DNA of 64,000 nucleotides, taken from assembly GCA_038230515.1 (NCBI GenBank), contig JBBRND010000013.1, positions 48,629-112,628 of the forward strand, in the 5' to 3' direction. The stretch's first letter is position 1. Each line of letters starts with the position of its first letter. Below the pieces are notes generated by a model. The model did no database searches and was not told where the DNA came from. It worked only from the letters and a program-made list of their open reading frames with translations. A program made the translations under genes and the position numbers. Below, piece after piece: positions 7,859 through 15,467 of the stretch. Source of the stretch: JAPLDB01 sp038230515. Lineage in GTDB: Bacteria; Bacteroidota; Bacteroidia; AKYH767-A; 2013-40CM-41-45.

Positions 7859-10657
7859 ATGATAACTTTTCTTGACGGGCTTGCCGATGATTTACTGAAG
7901 AAGCATGGTGGAGATATTTCTCAGTTGTGTCTTGTTTTTCCAACGCGAAGGGCTGGACTATATTTTAAAAAAACATTTGCAGCAAAACTGAACGTTCCTG
8001 TATGGGCACCCGCAGTGTTTTCAATAGAAGATTTCGTGGAGAGACTTTCTACTTATCAAATCGCTGATCAGTTGGATTTGATTTTTGAATTGTACTCTGT
8101 GTATAAAAAATATTTTCCTGTAGAATCGTTCGACCGATTTTATCCATGGGGAGTAATGTTGCTGCAGGATTTTGAAGAAGTTGACAGTTCTCTTGCCAAC
8201 GGGCAAAAACTTTTTTCTTCCATCAGTGATCTTCGTTCTATTGACGAACAATTTGAGATGGCAGAAGAAGACATGGAGCGGATTAAAAATTTCTGGAAAC
8301 TGTTTTTTGATAAGGAACCCGGAGCAATCCGTAAATCTTTTCTTGATAACTGGAAGCATCTTGAAAATATTTATGCGGAGGTCACAACAACCTTAAAAGA
8401 AAAAAAGATCGTTTACGAAGGACTTGCGGTTCGCGCTGTAGTGGAAGGATTGAGAGATGGTTCAGTAAAATCAACCTTCAATCATCATGTGTTTGCCGGG
8501 TTTTATGCATTGTCGAAAGCTGAGGAAAGCATGATCAGTTTTTTTCTGAAGAACAAAACAGGAAGCGTTTATTTTGATTCTGACGGTTATTATAGCGATG
8601 ACACAAGACAGGAAGCAGGAACTTTTATCAGAAAAAGTTCTTTGATCAAAGGAGAATACGCATGGAAAGAAAATATGCTCCAGGAAGATGAAAAAAAAAT
8701 TGAAATAATCGGAGTGCCGCTGCAGGTGTTGCAGACAAAAACTGCCGGACAGATTATTTCACAACTTCCGCACGATGCTGATGCAATAAACAAAACTGCC
8801 GTTGTTTTGCCTGACGAGCAATTGTTGCTGCCAGTTTTGTATTCGTTGCCCGAGCATATTGAAGATATCAATGTAACGATGGGTTATCCGCTAAGCGCCT
8901 CTCCGCTTTTTAATTTGATTGAGTTACTGTTTGAGTTGCAGAAGTCGTTTAACGGAAAATCATTTTACTTCAAGCATGTGGTTTCGCTTTTATCGCATTC
9001 TTACATTCAGTTTGCTGATTCAGGAGCAATCAATAAATGGTTGACAGATTTCAGATTGAAACCGAAAATTAGAATTTCACAAACAGAATTGATTGAAGAA
9101 GGAAACTCTGATGTTTTCAGCATTTTGTTTGCTGGCTTTAAGACGTTGCCGCAAGCGTTTGAATATTTCAACCGGTTCTTTTCGTTACTGATTGATTCGA
9201 TCAGGAATAATAAGAATGGAATTCAATCTATCGAAAAAGAATACGTGTATTATTTCTATACACGGTTTAAGAAGCTCGAAGAAATTCTGAAAAAGCATCA
9301 GGAAGAAATTTCCGTTGAAACATTCCGGAGTTTGTTCAAGGAGGTAATTCATTCTACCAGAATTCCATTTACGGGTGAGCCGCTGAAGGGATTGCAGGTA
9401 ATGGGTTTTCTTGAAACGCGTGTATTGGATTTTGAAAATATAATTATCCTTTCGTTGAATGAAGATGTGTTGCCGCCAACATCTCATCATCCTTCTTTTA
9501 TTCCATACAATATTCGTAAGTCATTTGGCTTGCCAACTTTTGAAGATCACAATGCAATTGCAGCATATCACTTTTACAGGTTGCTGCAGCGGGCGAAGAA
9601 TATTTTTCTTGTTTACAATACTGAGGTAAAAAGTTTTTCGGGAGGGGAGAAGAGCCGCTTTCTTTTGCAGATTGAAAATGAGTTGGTGAAGCGAAATCCC
9701 AACATCAAACTCATTCATAAGAATGTTCAAATTCAGGTGAGTGATGTAAAAATCCGTTCTGTTGAAATCAAAAAAGCAGAAGCTGTGATGAAGGAACTTC
9801 AAACGTACTTCGAGCCGTTGAAGCAGCCGATGAAGTATGGAAGAAAATTTTCTGCCTCTGCATTGATTTCTTACATCGCCTGCCCGCTGCGTTTTTATTT
9901 TCAATACATCGCGAAGCTGAGAGAGCAGGAGGAGCAGGAAGAATTTATTGAAGGAGGGTTGCTTGGAACTATTCTGCATGAGGTCATGCACTCTCTTTAC
10001 AAATCCATGCAGACGATTACTGCTGATGATTTTAAAAAGATGGGCGAGCTTGCAGAACGTGCAGTTGATGAAGCCATCAAGCAAAATTTCAGCACGGTGG
10101 ATTTGCTTGAAGGGAAAAATATTCTGATGCGGAATGTGCTGATTGAACTGATTAGAAAGATTCTGGAGTTTGATAGTCAAAGTGTTCTTAGCATAAAATA
10201 TCTTGAAGAAGAATTTGCGATGCCTGTGGAACTGGAAAAAGGAAAAGAAGTCAATCTCTACGGAATTATTGACAGGGTAGATTTAAGTGATGGTGTGCTC
10301 AGAGTTGTTGATTACAAAACAGGTGCTCCTGATAAACGGACTGCAAAAGACATTGAATCACTTTTTACATCTCCCGATTTTAAAGAACAGTTCCAAACTT
10401 TCTTTTATGCCATGCTGCTAAAGAAAAGAGAGCGGGCATTTCCGGTTAAGGCAGGATTGTTTCGGCTGAAAGAAGTTACACGAGGTATCAGCTACGTTAA
10501 TTCGGGAGAGGCAATTACGAACGAGCAGTTCACGGAGTTTTTTAATCAAACCAAAAAGCTTTTGCAGGAGATTTTTAATCCTGAGATTCCTTTTGCTCAA
10601 ACAGAGGATGAAACCAGGTGCGTGTATTGTGCTTACAAAGATATTTGTAACAGGTAA
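7859..10657 (+). CDS. AddB-like PD-(D/E)XK nuclease
   Basis: A 932-residue protein of the helicase-like/PD-(D/E)XK exonuclease type (AddB group), likely a DNA double-strand-break repair nuclease acting with a UvrD/AddA-type partner that is not in this window. The N-terminus carries a degenerate helicase-like segment (LVFPTRRAGLYFKK near residues 20-35). The C-terminal nuclease domain shows GTILHEVMH near 703-711, the catalytic DRVDL and VVDYKTG motifs near 800-820, and cysteines placed as for a 4Fe-4S cluster: one in IACPLRFYF near 677 and CxxCx5C in the last 12 residues. The ATG at 7859 is preferred over one 90 bases upstream because that extension overlaps the porin start and looks unlike the family. 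Confidence 0.8.
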   Translation: MITFLDGLADDLLKKHGGDISQLCLVFPTRRAGLYFKKTFAAKLNVPVWAPAVFSIEDFVERLSTYQIADQLDLIFELYSVYKKYFPVESFDRFYPWGVMLLQDFEEVDSSLANGQKLFSSISDLRSIDEQFEMAEEDMERIKNFWKLFFDKEPGAIRKSFLDNWKHLENIYAEVTTTLKEKKIVYEGLAVRAVVEGLRDGSVKSTFNHHVFAGFYALSKAEESMISFFLKNKTGSVYFDSDGYYSDDTRQEAGTFIRKSSLIKGEYAWKENMLQEDEKKIEIIGVPLQVLQTKTAGQIISQLPHDADAINKTAVVLPDEQLLLPVLYSLPEHIEDINVTMGYPLSASPLFNLIELLFELQKSFNGKSFYFKHVVSLLSHSYIQFADSGAINKWLTDFRLKPKIRISQTELIEEGNSDVFSILFAGFKTLPQAFEYFNRFFSLLIDSIRNNKNGIQSIEKEYVYYFYTRFKKLEEILKKHQEEISVETFRSLFKEVIHSTRIPFTGEPLKGLQVMGFLETRVLDFENIIILSLNEDVLPPTSHHPSFIPYNIRKSFGLPTFEDHNAIAAYHFYRLLQRAKNIFLVYNTEVKSFSGGEKSRFLLQIENELVKRNPNIKLIHKNVQIQVSDVKIRSVEIKKAEAVMKELQTYFEPLKQPMKYGRKFSASALISYIACPLRFYFQYIAKLREQEEQEEFIEGGLLGTILHEVMHSLYKSMQTITADDFKKMGELAERAVDEAIKQNFSTVDLLEGKNILMRNVLIELIRKILEFDSQSVLSIKYLEEEFAMPVELEKGKEVNLYGIIDRVDLSDGVLRVVDYKTGAPDKRTAKDIESLFTSPDFKEQFQTFFYAMLLKKRERAFPVKAGLFRLKEVTRGISYVNSGEAITNEQFTEFFNQTKKLLQEIFNPEIPFAQTEDETRCVYCAYKDICNR

Positions 10658-10660
10658 AAA

Positions 10661-10683
10661 ATGCCGCCCGATGTAGGCGGCAT
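10661..10683. terminator. bidirectional rho-independent terminator
   Basis: Perfect 8-bp inverted repeat ATGCCGCC/GGCGGCAT with a 7-base loop. It is preceded by AAAAA and followed by ctttattt, so it can stop the plus-strand nuclease gene and, with the poly-A read as U on the other strand, the minus-strand gene that ends at 10712. Confidence 0.85.
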
Positions 10684-10711
10684 CTTTATTTACTAATTTT
10701 ATTTTGCCGAT

Positions 10712-12400
10712 TTATTTCATCACCGATAATTTTTTCGTCTCCGAAAAATCTCTTGCATCAACTTTCAAAAAATAAATTCCCGCACCAACTGCATTTCCTT
10801 TTTCATCCGTTGCATTCCATTCAAGTTGATGATTGCCTTCATTCATTTCTGCATTGGCAAGAGTTTTCACTAACCTGCCTGTCATATCAAAAATCTTTAC
10901 AGAGACTCTTTCTGCTTGAGAAAGAGAAAATGAAATGATTGTGGACTTTGATACAGGATTTGGAAAAATATTTTCATTTATAAAATTGCTGCTCTCATTT
11001 ATGCCTGTGACATAATCTAATTTCCCCACAAACATATCATAAGTACTCCCTGCATTATTGGCGTTTGTTAAAGTTATGCTTCCCAAAGCCATGGTAACAC
11101 TCTGAAATCCTCCCGTTAGAAAAAGATTACCGTTAGAAGTTGCAGATATTCTGCTTATTCCATCAAGAGTTAATCCTCCCAAACTCTCAGCCCAAAGAGC
11201 ATTACCCGATATGTCATATTTTACTATAAAAATATCACTGCTACCTGCATTGGTTAAGGTAGTGCTTCCAAAAGAAATGGTGGAGCTTTGAAAACTCCCT
11301 GTTACAAATATGCTTCCACTATTGTCGCAACTAATGCTGCTACTAAAATCATTAGCAATATTGCCCGAACTATTAGCCCACACTATGCTGCCAGATGAAT
11401 CATATTTGGTTACAAAAATATCATAACCACCTGCATTGGTTAAGGTAGTACTGCCAAAAGTAATTGTAGGACTTTGAAAACTACCAGTTAGATAAGCATT
11501 ACCGTTAATGTCAATAATTATACTGGAAGGTGAATCAGAAGAATTTCCACCTGCACTTTTGGCCCAAAGAACATTGCCGGAAGAATCGTATTTTGTTACA
11601 AAAACATCTTGAAAAGGAGGATTTGCATTTGTTAAAACAATGCCGCCAAAATTAATTGAGGTGCTTTGAAAATAACCTGTTACAAATACATTACTGTTTA
11701 CATCTGTAGTTATACTGCCTCCAATGTCATTATCCGTACCACCTATATTCTTTGCCCATATTACGTTACCTGACGAATCATATTTTGATACAAAAATATT
11801 TAAGGTGTCGGTGTTCGCATTGAGTAAAGTAATGCTACCAAAATTAATGGTTGAACTACTAAACGCTCCAGTAATATAAACATTACCACTCCCATCCGAA
11901 ACGACACTTTTGCCCTCATCATTGGCAGAACCGCCTGCACCCTTTGCCCAAAGAGCATTGCCTGATGAATCATACTTTACTGTAAAAATATCAAATAACC
12001 CCGGGTTTAGGTTGTTTAATGTAACAGCACCAAAAGTAATAGCAGGACTGCTAAAACGGCCTGTTATATAAAGATTACCGTTGGCATCTGCAAAGCTAAT
12101 TCCTCTATCATCATTTGTACCTCCCGCTTGTTTAGCCCAAAGCACATTTCCTGATGAGTTATATTTTACTATAAAAATATTGGCATATCCTGCATTTGTT
12201 AGTGTAGTGCTGCCAAATGTAATGACAGGGCTTGTAAAAGTTCCGGTTACGTATACATTCCCATTTGCATCTGTACTAACGCTGGAACCAAAATCAACAT
12301 CCAAGCCTCCTGCACTTTGTGCCCATTGCCAGTTTTGTGCCGTAGACTGAATAGTAAGCAGGAAAGAAAGCATTAGAATAGATGTCAAGATCTTTCTCAT
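10712..12400 (-). CDS. secreted repeat protein (SBBP-type beta-propeller) with T9SS sorting domain
   Basis: A 562-residue secreted protein. A signal peptide (about residues 1-21, ending STAQ) is followed by about seven repeats of roughly 55-60 residues with the pattern GNVYVTGxFxS..xFGxxTLTN....DIFVxKYDSSGNVLWAK, the SBBP beta-propeller type found in Bacteroidota. The last 80 residues form a type A T9SS C-terminal sorting domain (FPNPVSKSTIISFSL near 483, GIYFLKV near 544, ending KKLSVMK). The protein is expected at the cell surface or in the medium; ligand unknown. Its start lies 12 bases after the stop of the next T9SS gene upstream, so both are probably one transcript. Confidence 0.82.
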   Translation of the reverse strand: MRKILTSILMLSFLLTIQSTAQNWQWAQSAGGLDVDFGSSVSTDANGNVYVTGTFTSPVITFGSTTLTNAGYANIFIVKYNSSGNVLWAKQAGGTNDDRGISFADANGNLYITGRFSSPAITFGAVTLNNLNPGLFDIFTVKYDSSGNALWAKGAGGSANDEGKSVVSDGSGNVYITGAFSSSTINFGSITLLNANTDTLNIFVSKYDSSGNVIWAKNIGGTDNDIGGSITTDVNSNVFVTGYFQSTSINFGGIVLTNANPPFQDVFVTKYDSSGNVLWAKSAGGNSSDSPSSIIIDINGNAYLTGSFQSPTITFGSTTLTNAGGYDIFVTKYDSSGSIVWANSSGNIANDFSSSISCDNSGSIFVTGSFQSSTISFGSTTLTNAGSSDIFIVKYDISGNALWAESLGGLTLDGISRISATSNGNLFLTGGFQSVTMALGSITLTNANNAGSTYDMFVGKLDYVTGINESSNFINENIFPNPVSKSTIISFSLSQAERVSVKIFDMTGRLVKTLANAEMNEGNHQLEWNATDEKGNAVGAGIYFLKVDARDFSETKKLSVMK

Positions 12401-12412
12401 AATGTGAATGAA

Positions 12413-14155
12413 TTATTTTATTACTGACAATTTTTTCGTTTCAGAATAATATTCGGTGTCAAACATAAGTAAATAAAGTCCGGCATTCACCTCATTTTGT
12501 TTTTCATCAGTTGCATTCCATTTCAATTCATTTAGTCCGGAAGGCAGCACTTCATTGCAAATTGTTTTTATTAATCTTCCTGTCATGTCATAAATTCTGA
12601 TTGAAACTTTTTCGGATTGATTTAGAGAAAAAGCAATTGTCGAGAACTCGCTGACAGGATTAGGATATATATTTATTGCAGATGACTCATCATCTGAAAT
12701 AGATCCTGTATCAGCCATACGATGATTGTGACAATAACTTGCGCATGCCATTTTACAACCCCAACTTGTCGGAAAACAACCATAACCAAGTACATTGCAT
12801 TTGCATGATACAACTGTTTCGGGAGCTGGTGGTTGTGGATTTGAATTTCTTTGTTCACATCCGTCAAGATTTACAAGCCATACATCTTGTGCTCCACCAT
12901 GATTACCGTGTACGTCACCATTATTTGATTTGGAAGAGCCCGCCATTAAAAGACTATGATTGTTTTCTTCAACAACACTATTGATTCCATCAAATTTATT
13001 CCCTCCAAAGCGTTTTTTCCAAAGCAGGTTTCCGGTTGCATCTATTTTTCCTGCATAAGCATCCCATGTGCGAAGTGGCGCACCTTCATTCGGACCGATA
13101 GCACCTACAATTGCAAAACCTCCATCATGGGTTTCGATGAGATTAAATCCGGCAGCAGTATCAGTAGGGTTTCCGAAAAAGCTTTGCCATAAAATATTTC
13201 CATTGTTCGCCACATCAATTTTAAATGTCCATACATTGAAAGCGGTATTTCCAATTACGTCTCCATCCGTTGAGCCCGTATGCCCTGTGAGCACTGCATT
13301 TCCATCTGATGAAATTATCATTGCATTGCAATCATCGGATTTTGATCCGCCATATTTCCGATAATAAACAATACCTCCTGAATTATCAATTTTTGCTGCT
13401 ACTGCATCATAAGCTTTTGGCGCAATATCTCCAGTTAATGTACTCGTAATTCCTGTTACAAGAAAACCTCCGCTCACTTGCGCCATCCCAGTAAGGTCAT
13501 CATAAGCAGTATCTCCGATAGTTACAGAAAAATCAATTGCACCTGAAGTATTAAGTTTAACTACCCATCCGTCATAATCACCATGATTGTTTGGAACATC
13601 TCCGTCATTGGAAGAGGTGATGCCAACAAATGCCAAGTTGCCCTGATGTGTTTGAATAAGTTTAATAGAATAATCATCACCGCTGCCACCATAGCAATGC
13701 TGAGAAAGCAAATTGCCGTTGCTGTTTAATTTGGCTAACCAAATATCTTCAGTCCCTACACTGCCATGTAGCCCTGACACCTGCCCGTCATTTGAAGAGG
13801 TTGCTCCTATAGCGTAAATATCTCCGTTAGTAGTTTCCACCATGTTGTAGAAAGCATCAAAATCGCTCCCGCCATAAGTTTTTTTCCATAGAATGTCTCC
13901 TTCGCCATTCGTCTTTACAAGAAATGCATCATAGCTGCCATGAGTTGCATTGAAGTTTCCGTTATGCGAATTCGTTGTACCGCAGGTAAGAAAATTACCA
14001 TCGGATAGTTTGATAATGTTCTGTGCGAATTCATCACCGCTGCCGCCAATACATTTCTGCCATTGGGTATTTGGTGCTTGTGCATTGCTGAATAAATAAG
14101 CGGAGCAAATTAAAATGCTCAACGCAAGCGCTTTTGTAAAGAATTGATTTTTCAT
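12413..14155 (-). CDS. secreted repeat protein with Cys-rich module and T9SS sorting domain
   Basis: A 580-residue secreted protein. Signal peptide at residues 1-25 (ending SNAQA), then about seven blade-like repeats of 50-60 residues with the theme WKKxYGGSxxDxxxxxxxxxDGxxxxxGxTxSNDGDV, likely a beta-propeller. A short Cys-rich segment near residues 445-470 (CKCNVLGYGC followed by four more Cys) stands between the propeller and the T9SS type A sorting domain (IYPNPVSEFSTIAFSL to KKLSVIK). The sorting domain is very like that of the downstream gene. Ligand or substrate cannot be read from the sequence. Confidence 0.8.
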   Translation of the reverse strand: MKNQFFTKALALSILICSAYLFSNAQAPNTQWQKCIGGSGDEFAQNIIKLSDGNFLTCGTTNSHNGNFNATHGSYDAFLVKTNGEGDILWKKTYGGSDFDAFYNMVETTNGDIYAIGATSSNDGQVSGLHGSVGTEDIWLAKLNSNGNLLSQHCYGGSGDDYSIKLIQTHQGNLAFVGITSSNDGDVPNNHGDYDGWVVKLNTSGAIDFSVTIGDTAYDDLTGMAQVSGGFLVTGITSTLTGDIAPKAYDAVAAKIDNSGGIVYYRKYGGSKSDDCNAMIISSDGNAVLTGHTGSTDGDVIGNTAFNVWTFKIDVANNGNILWQSFFGNPTDTAAGFNLIETHDGGFAIVGAIGPNEGAPLRTWDAYAGKIDATGNLLWKKRFGGNKFDGINSVVEENNHSLLMAGSSKSNNGDVHGNHGGAQDVWLVNLDGCEQRNSNPQPPAPETVVSCKCNVLGYGCFPTSWGCKMACASYCHNHRMADTGSISDDESSAINIYPNPVSEFSTIAFSLNQSEKVSIRIYDMTGRLIKTICNEVLPSGLNELKWNATDEKQNEVNAGLYLLMFDTEYYSETKKLSVIK

Positions 14156-14196
14156 TTTATTTTGTTTTTATTTTTTAGGGTTAATAATTTTTGTTT

Positions 14197-14886
14197 CTAT
14201 CCTGCAAAAGTTACCACGATAGGGTCACTTGGCTTTCCTATTTCAATATCATGTTTCACAGCGTGCAAAACGTAAGTTCTGTTTTCGGGCTGCCCTGCTA
14301 CATGCAGCGGGCGCGTGTCGTGCCACGGTGTGTCTTTGTCATTTCCCAGGTATGTAAGTACCGCGCCATCCACTCCGTAAACATTCATGCTGTCGGACTG
14401 ATCTTTAAAATAATCAATGTTCACATAACTCATCCGGCTTTCTCCTTTGCCGGTTGGCTTAAAATTTATTTCATCAAACGGCAATTGCTCGGCACCGATT
14501 ATTCCCAGGTTTTCACCGATGGCAGGGGTATAATTAGGGTGACCTTTAATGCGCTGCACCAACCCGCTGATGTAAGTAAAAATTCCGATGGTTGCAGGGG
14601 GAGGCGGTGCCACAGTAATGGTAAGCACCGGCACTGCACCAATTACAGTACCGAGTGCTGCATTGCTCAGGTTATTTTTAAACTTTGTAAGCGACTGCGT
14701 AAATTTTTTGCTTAAATCAATTAAGGCAACAATATATGAATAGTATGCCGCCATCACCACAATAAGGGCTAATTCGGCAGGGGCAATTGCCAGCGTTGCG
14801 GCATGAGTGGCAAGGTTAGCGGAAAACGTGTTGAGCCATGTAACCCGTTGCGCAATTTGAGTTGGTAAATAGAATTTAGTTTTCAT
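14197..14886 (-). CDS. Bacteroidota-specific protein, helical N-terminus and beta-sandwich tail
   Basis: I do not recognise a named family. The 229-residue protein starts with LPTQIAQRVTWLNTFSANL, resembling uncharacterised Bacteroidota proteins that open with a helical bundle and end in an Ig/FN3-like sandwich. Residues 25-100 are helical and alanine-rich; a Pro-rich hinge (APPPPATIG) lies near 92-100; the last 90 residues are beta-type, ending RTYVLHAVKHDIEIGKPSDPIVVTFAG-like strands. No signal peptide and no enzyme motif are visible. The gene lies between the T9SS pair and a 21-bp palindromic array that ends 66 bases upstream of its start, in the same transcriptional direction. Confidence 0.55.
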   Translation of the reverse strand: MKTKFYLPTQIAQRVTWLNTFSANLATHAATLAIAPAELALIVVMAAYYSYIVALIDLSKKFTQSLTKFKNNLSNAALGTVIGAVPVLTITVAPPPPATIGIFTYISGLVQRIKGHPNYTPAIGENLGIIGAEQLPFDEINFKPTGKGESRMSYVNIDYFKDQSDSMNVYGVDGAVLTYLGNDKDTPWHDTRPLHVAGQPENRTYVLHAVKHDIEIGKPSDPIVVTFAG

Positions 14887-14941
14887 TTGATTTTTTGGTT
14901 TTTAATAAGTGATTGTTTGAAATTTAATTTATTTTGAGGTT

Positions 14942-15235
14942 TTAGCGATTATTCTTCCATTCACGAAGGTTATTGAGCGACTCATGAAAGTTATTGAGCG
15001 GCTCATAAATGTTATTGAATGACTGATGAACGTTATTGAACGGTTCATGAATCTTATTAAATGATTCATAAATGTTCTTGAATAACTCCTGAATCTTTTT
15101 GAATGACTGATAAATGCTTATGAGCGGCTCATTAATGTTGTTGAGCAATTCATGAATCTTCCCGAACGACTCAGGAAGATTCGTGAGCGGCTCAAGAAAA
15201 TTTTTGAATGACTGAAAGACAGAATGAAGTTTCAT
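14942..15235 (-). CDS. heptad-repeat small ORF coincident with palindromic array
   Basis: An open frame of 97 codons that is almost wholly built from a 7-residue repeat, consensus ESFNNIH, with hydrophobic residues at positions 3 and 6 (3-4 spacing, as in coiled coils), though proline recurs at position 2. The repeat follows from a 21-bp DNA repeat. I took the ATG at 15235; an earlier ATG at 15292 adds 19 unlike residues. Whether the frame is translated is uncertain: it may simply stay open because the unit is 21 bases long. It lies upstream of, and in the same direction as, the gene that starts at 14886. Confidence 0.3.
   Translation of the reverse strand: MKLHSVFQSFKNFLEPLTNLPESFGKIHELLNNINEPLISIYQSFKKIQELFKNIYESFNKIHEPFNNVHQSFNNIYEPLNNFHESLNNLREWKNNR
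14952..15224. repeat. 21-bp palindromic tandem array 1
   Basis: About 13 degenerate copies of a 21-bp unit, type ttgagcggctcatgaatgtt. Units begin at 14973, 14994, 15015, 15036, 15057, 15078, 15099, 15120, 15141, 15162, 15183 and 15204, with a weaker one before. The core is an inverted repeat with a one-base centre: TGAGC-G-GCTCA, TGAAC-G-GTTCA and AAAT-G-ATTC types occur, so both arms change together in several units. There are no unique spacers, so it is not a CRISPR array. Confidence 0.85.
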
Positions 15236-15467
15236 AATTCTATTTTGAATAATCAGTTTGAAATTCGGGTGCAAAGAACTGCTATGTTTCAAGGCGCATC
15301 AATAGCATGAAGATGTTGTTTTGAATTTTATTATAGCATATTTATGCTGTAGGATTGTGAAATAAGTGTGTGTTCCTTTGCCGCGCGAAATTTTTATTCC
15401 CGCCTGCTAACTTTTCTTATGCAACAATAAATTCATACATTACTCAAATTCTTAAACACACAGAAGA

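Noticed and set aside
9521..10180. 219-codon frame antisense to the nuclease gene
   Set aside because: It lies wholly within the well-supported nuclease coding region, on the other strand, with no family marks.
14191..14715. 174-codon plus-strand frame
   Set aside because: Antisense to the better supported 14197-14886 gene, with unnatural composition.
14952..15224. CRISPR array
   Set aside because: Units are adjacent and degenerate with no unique spacers, and no cas genes are in the window.
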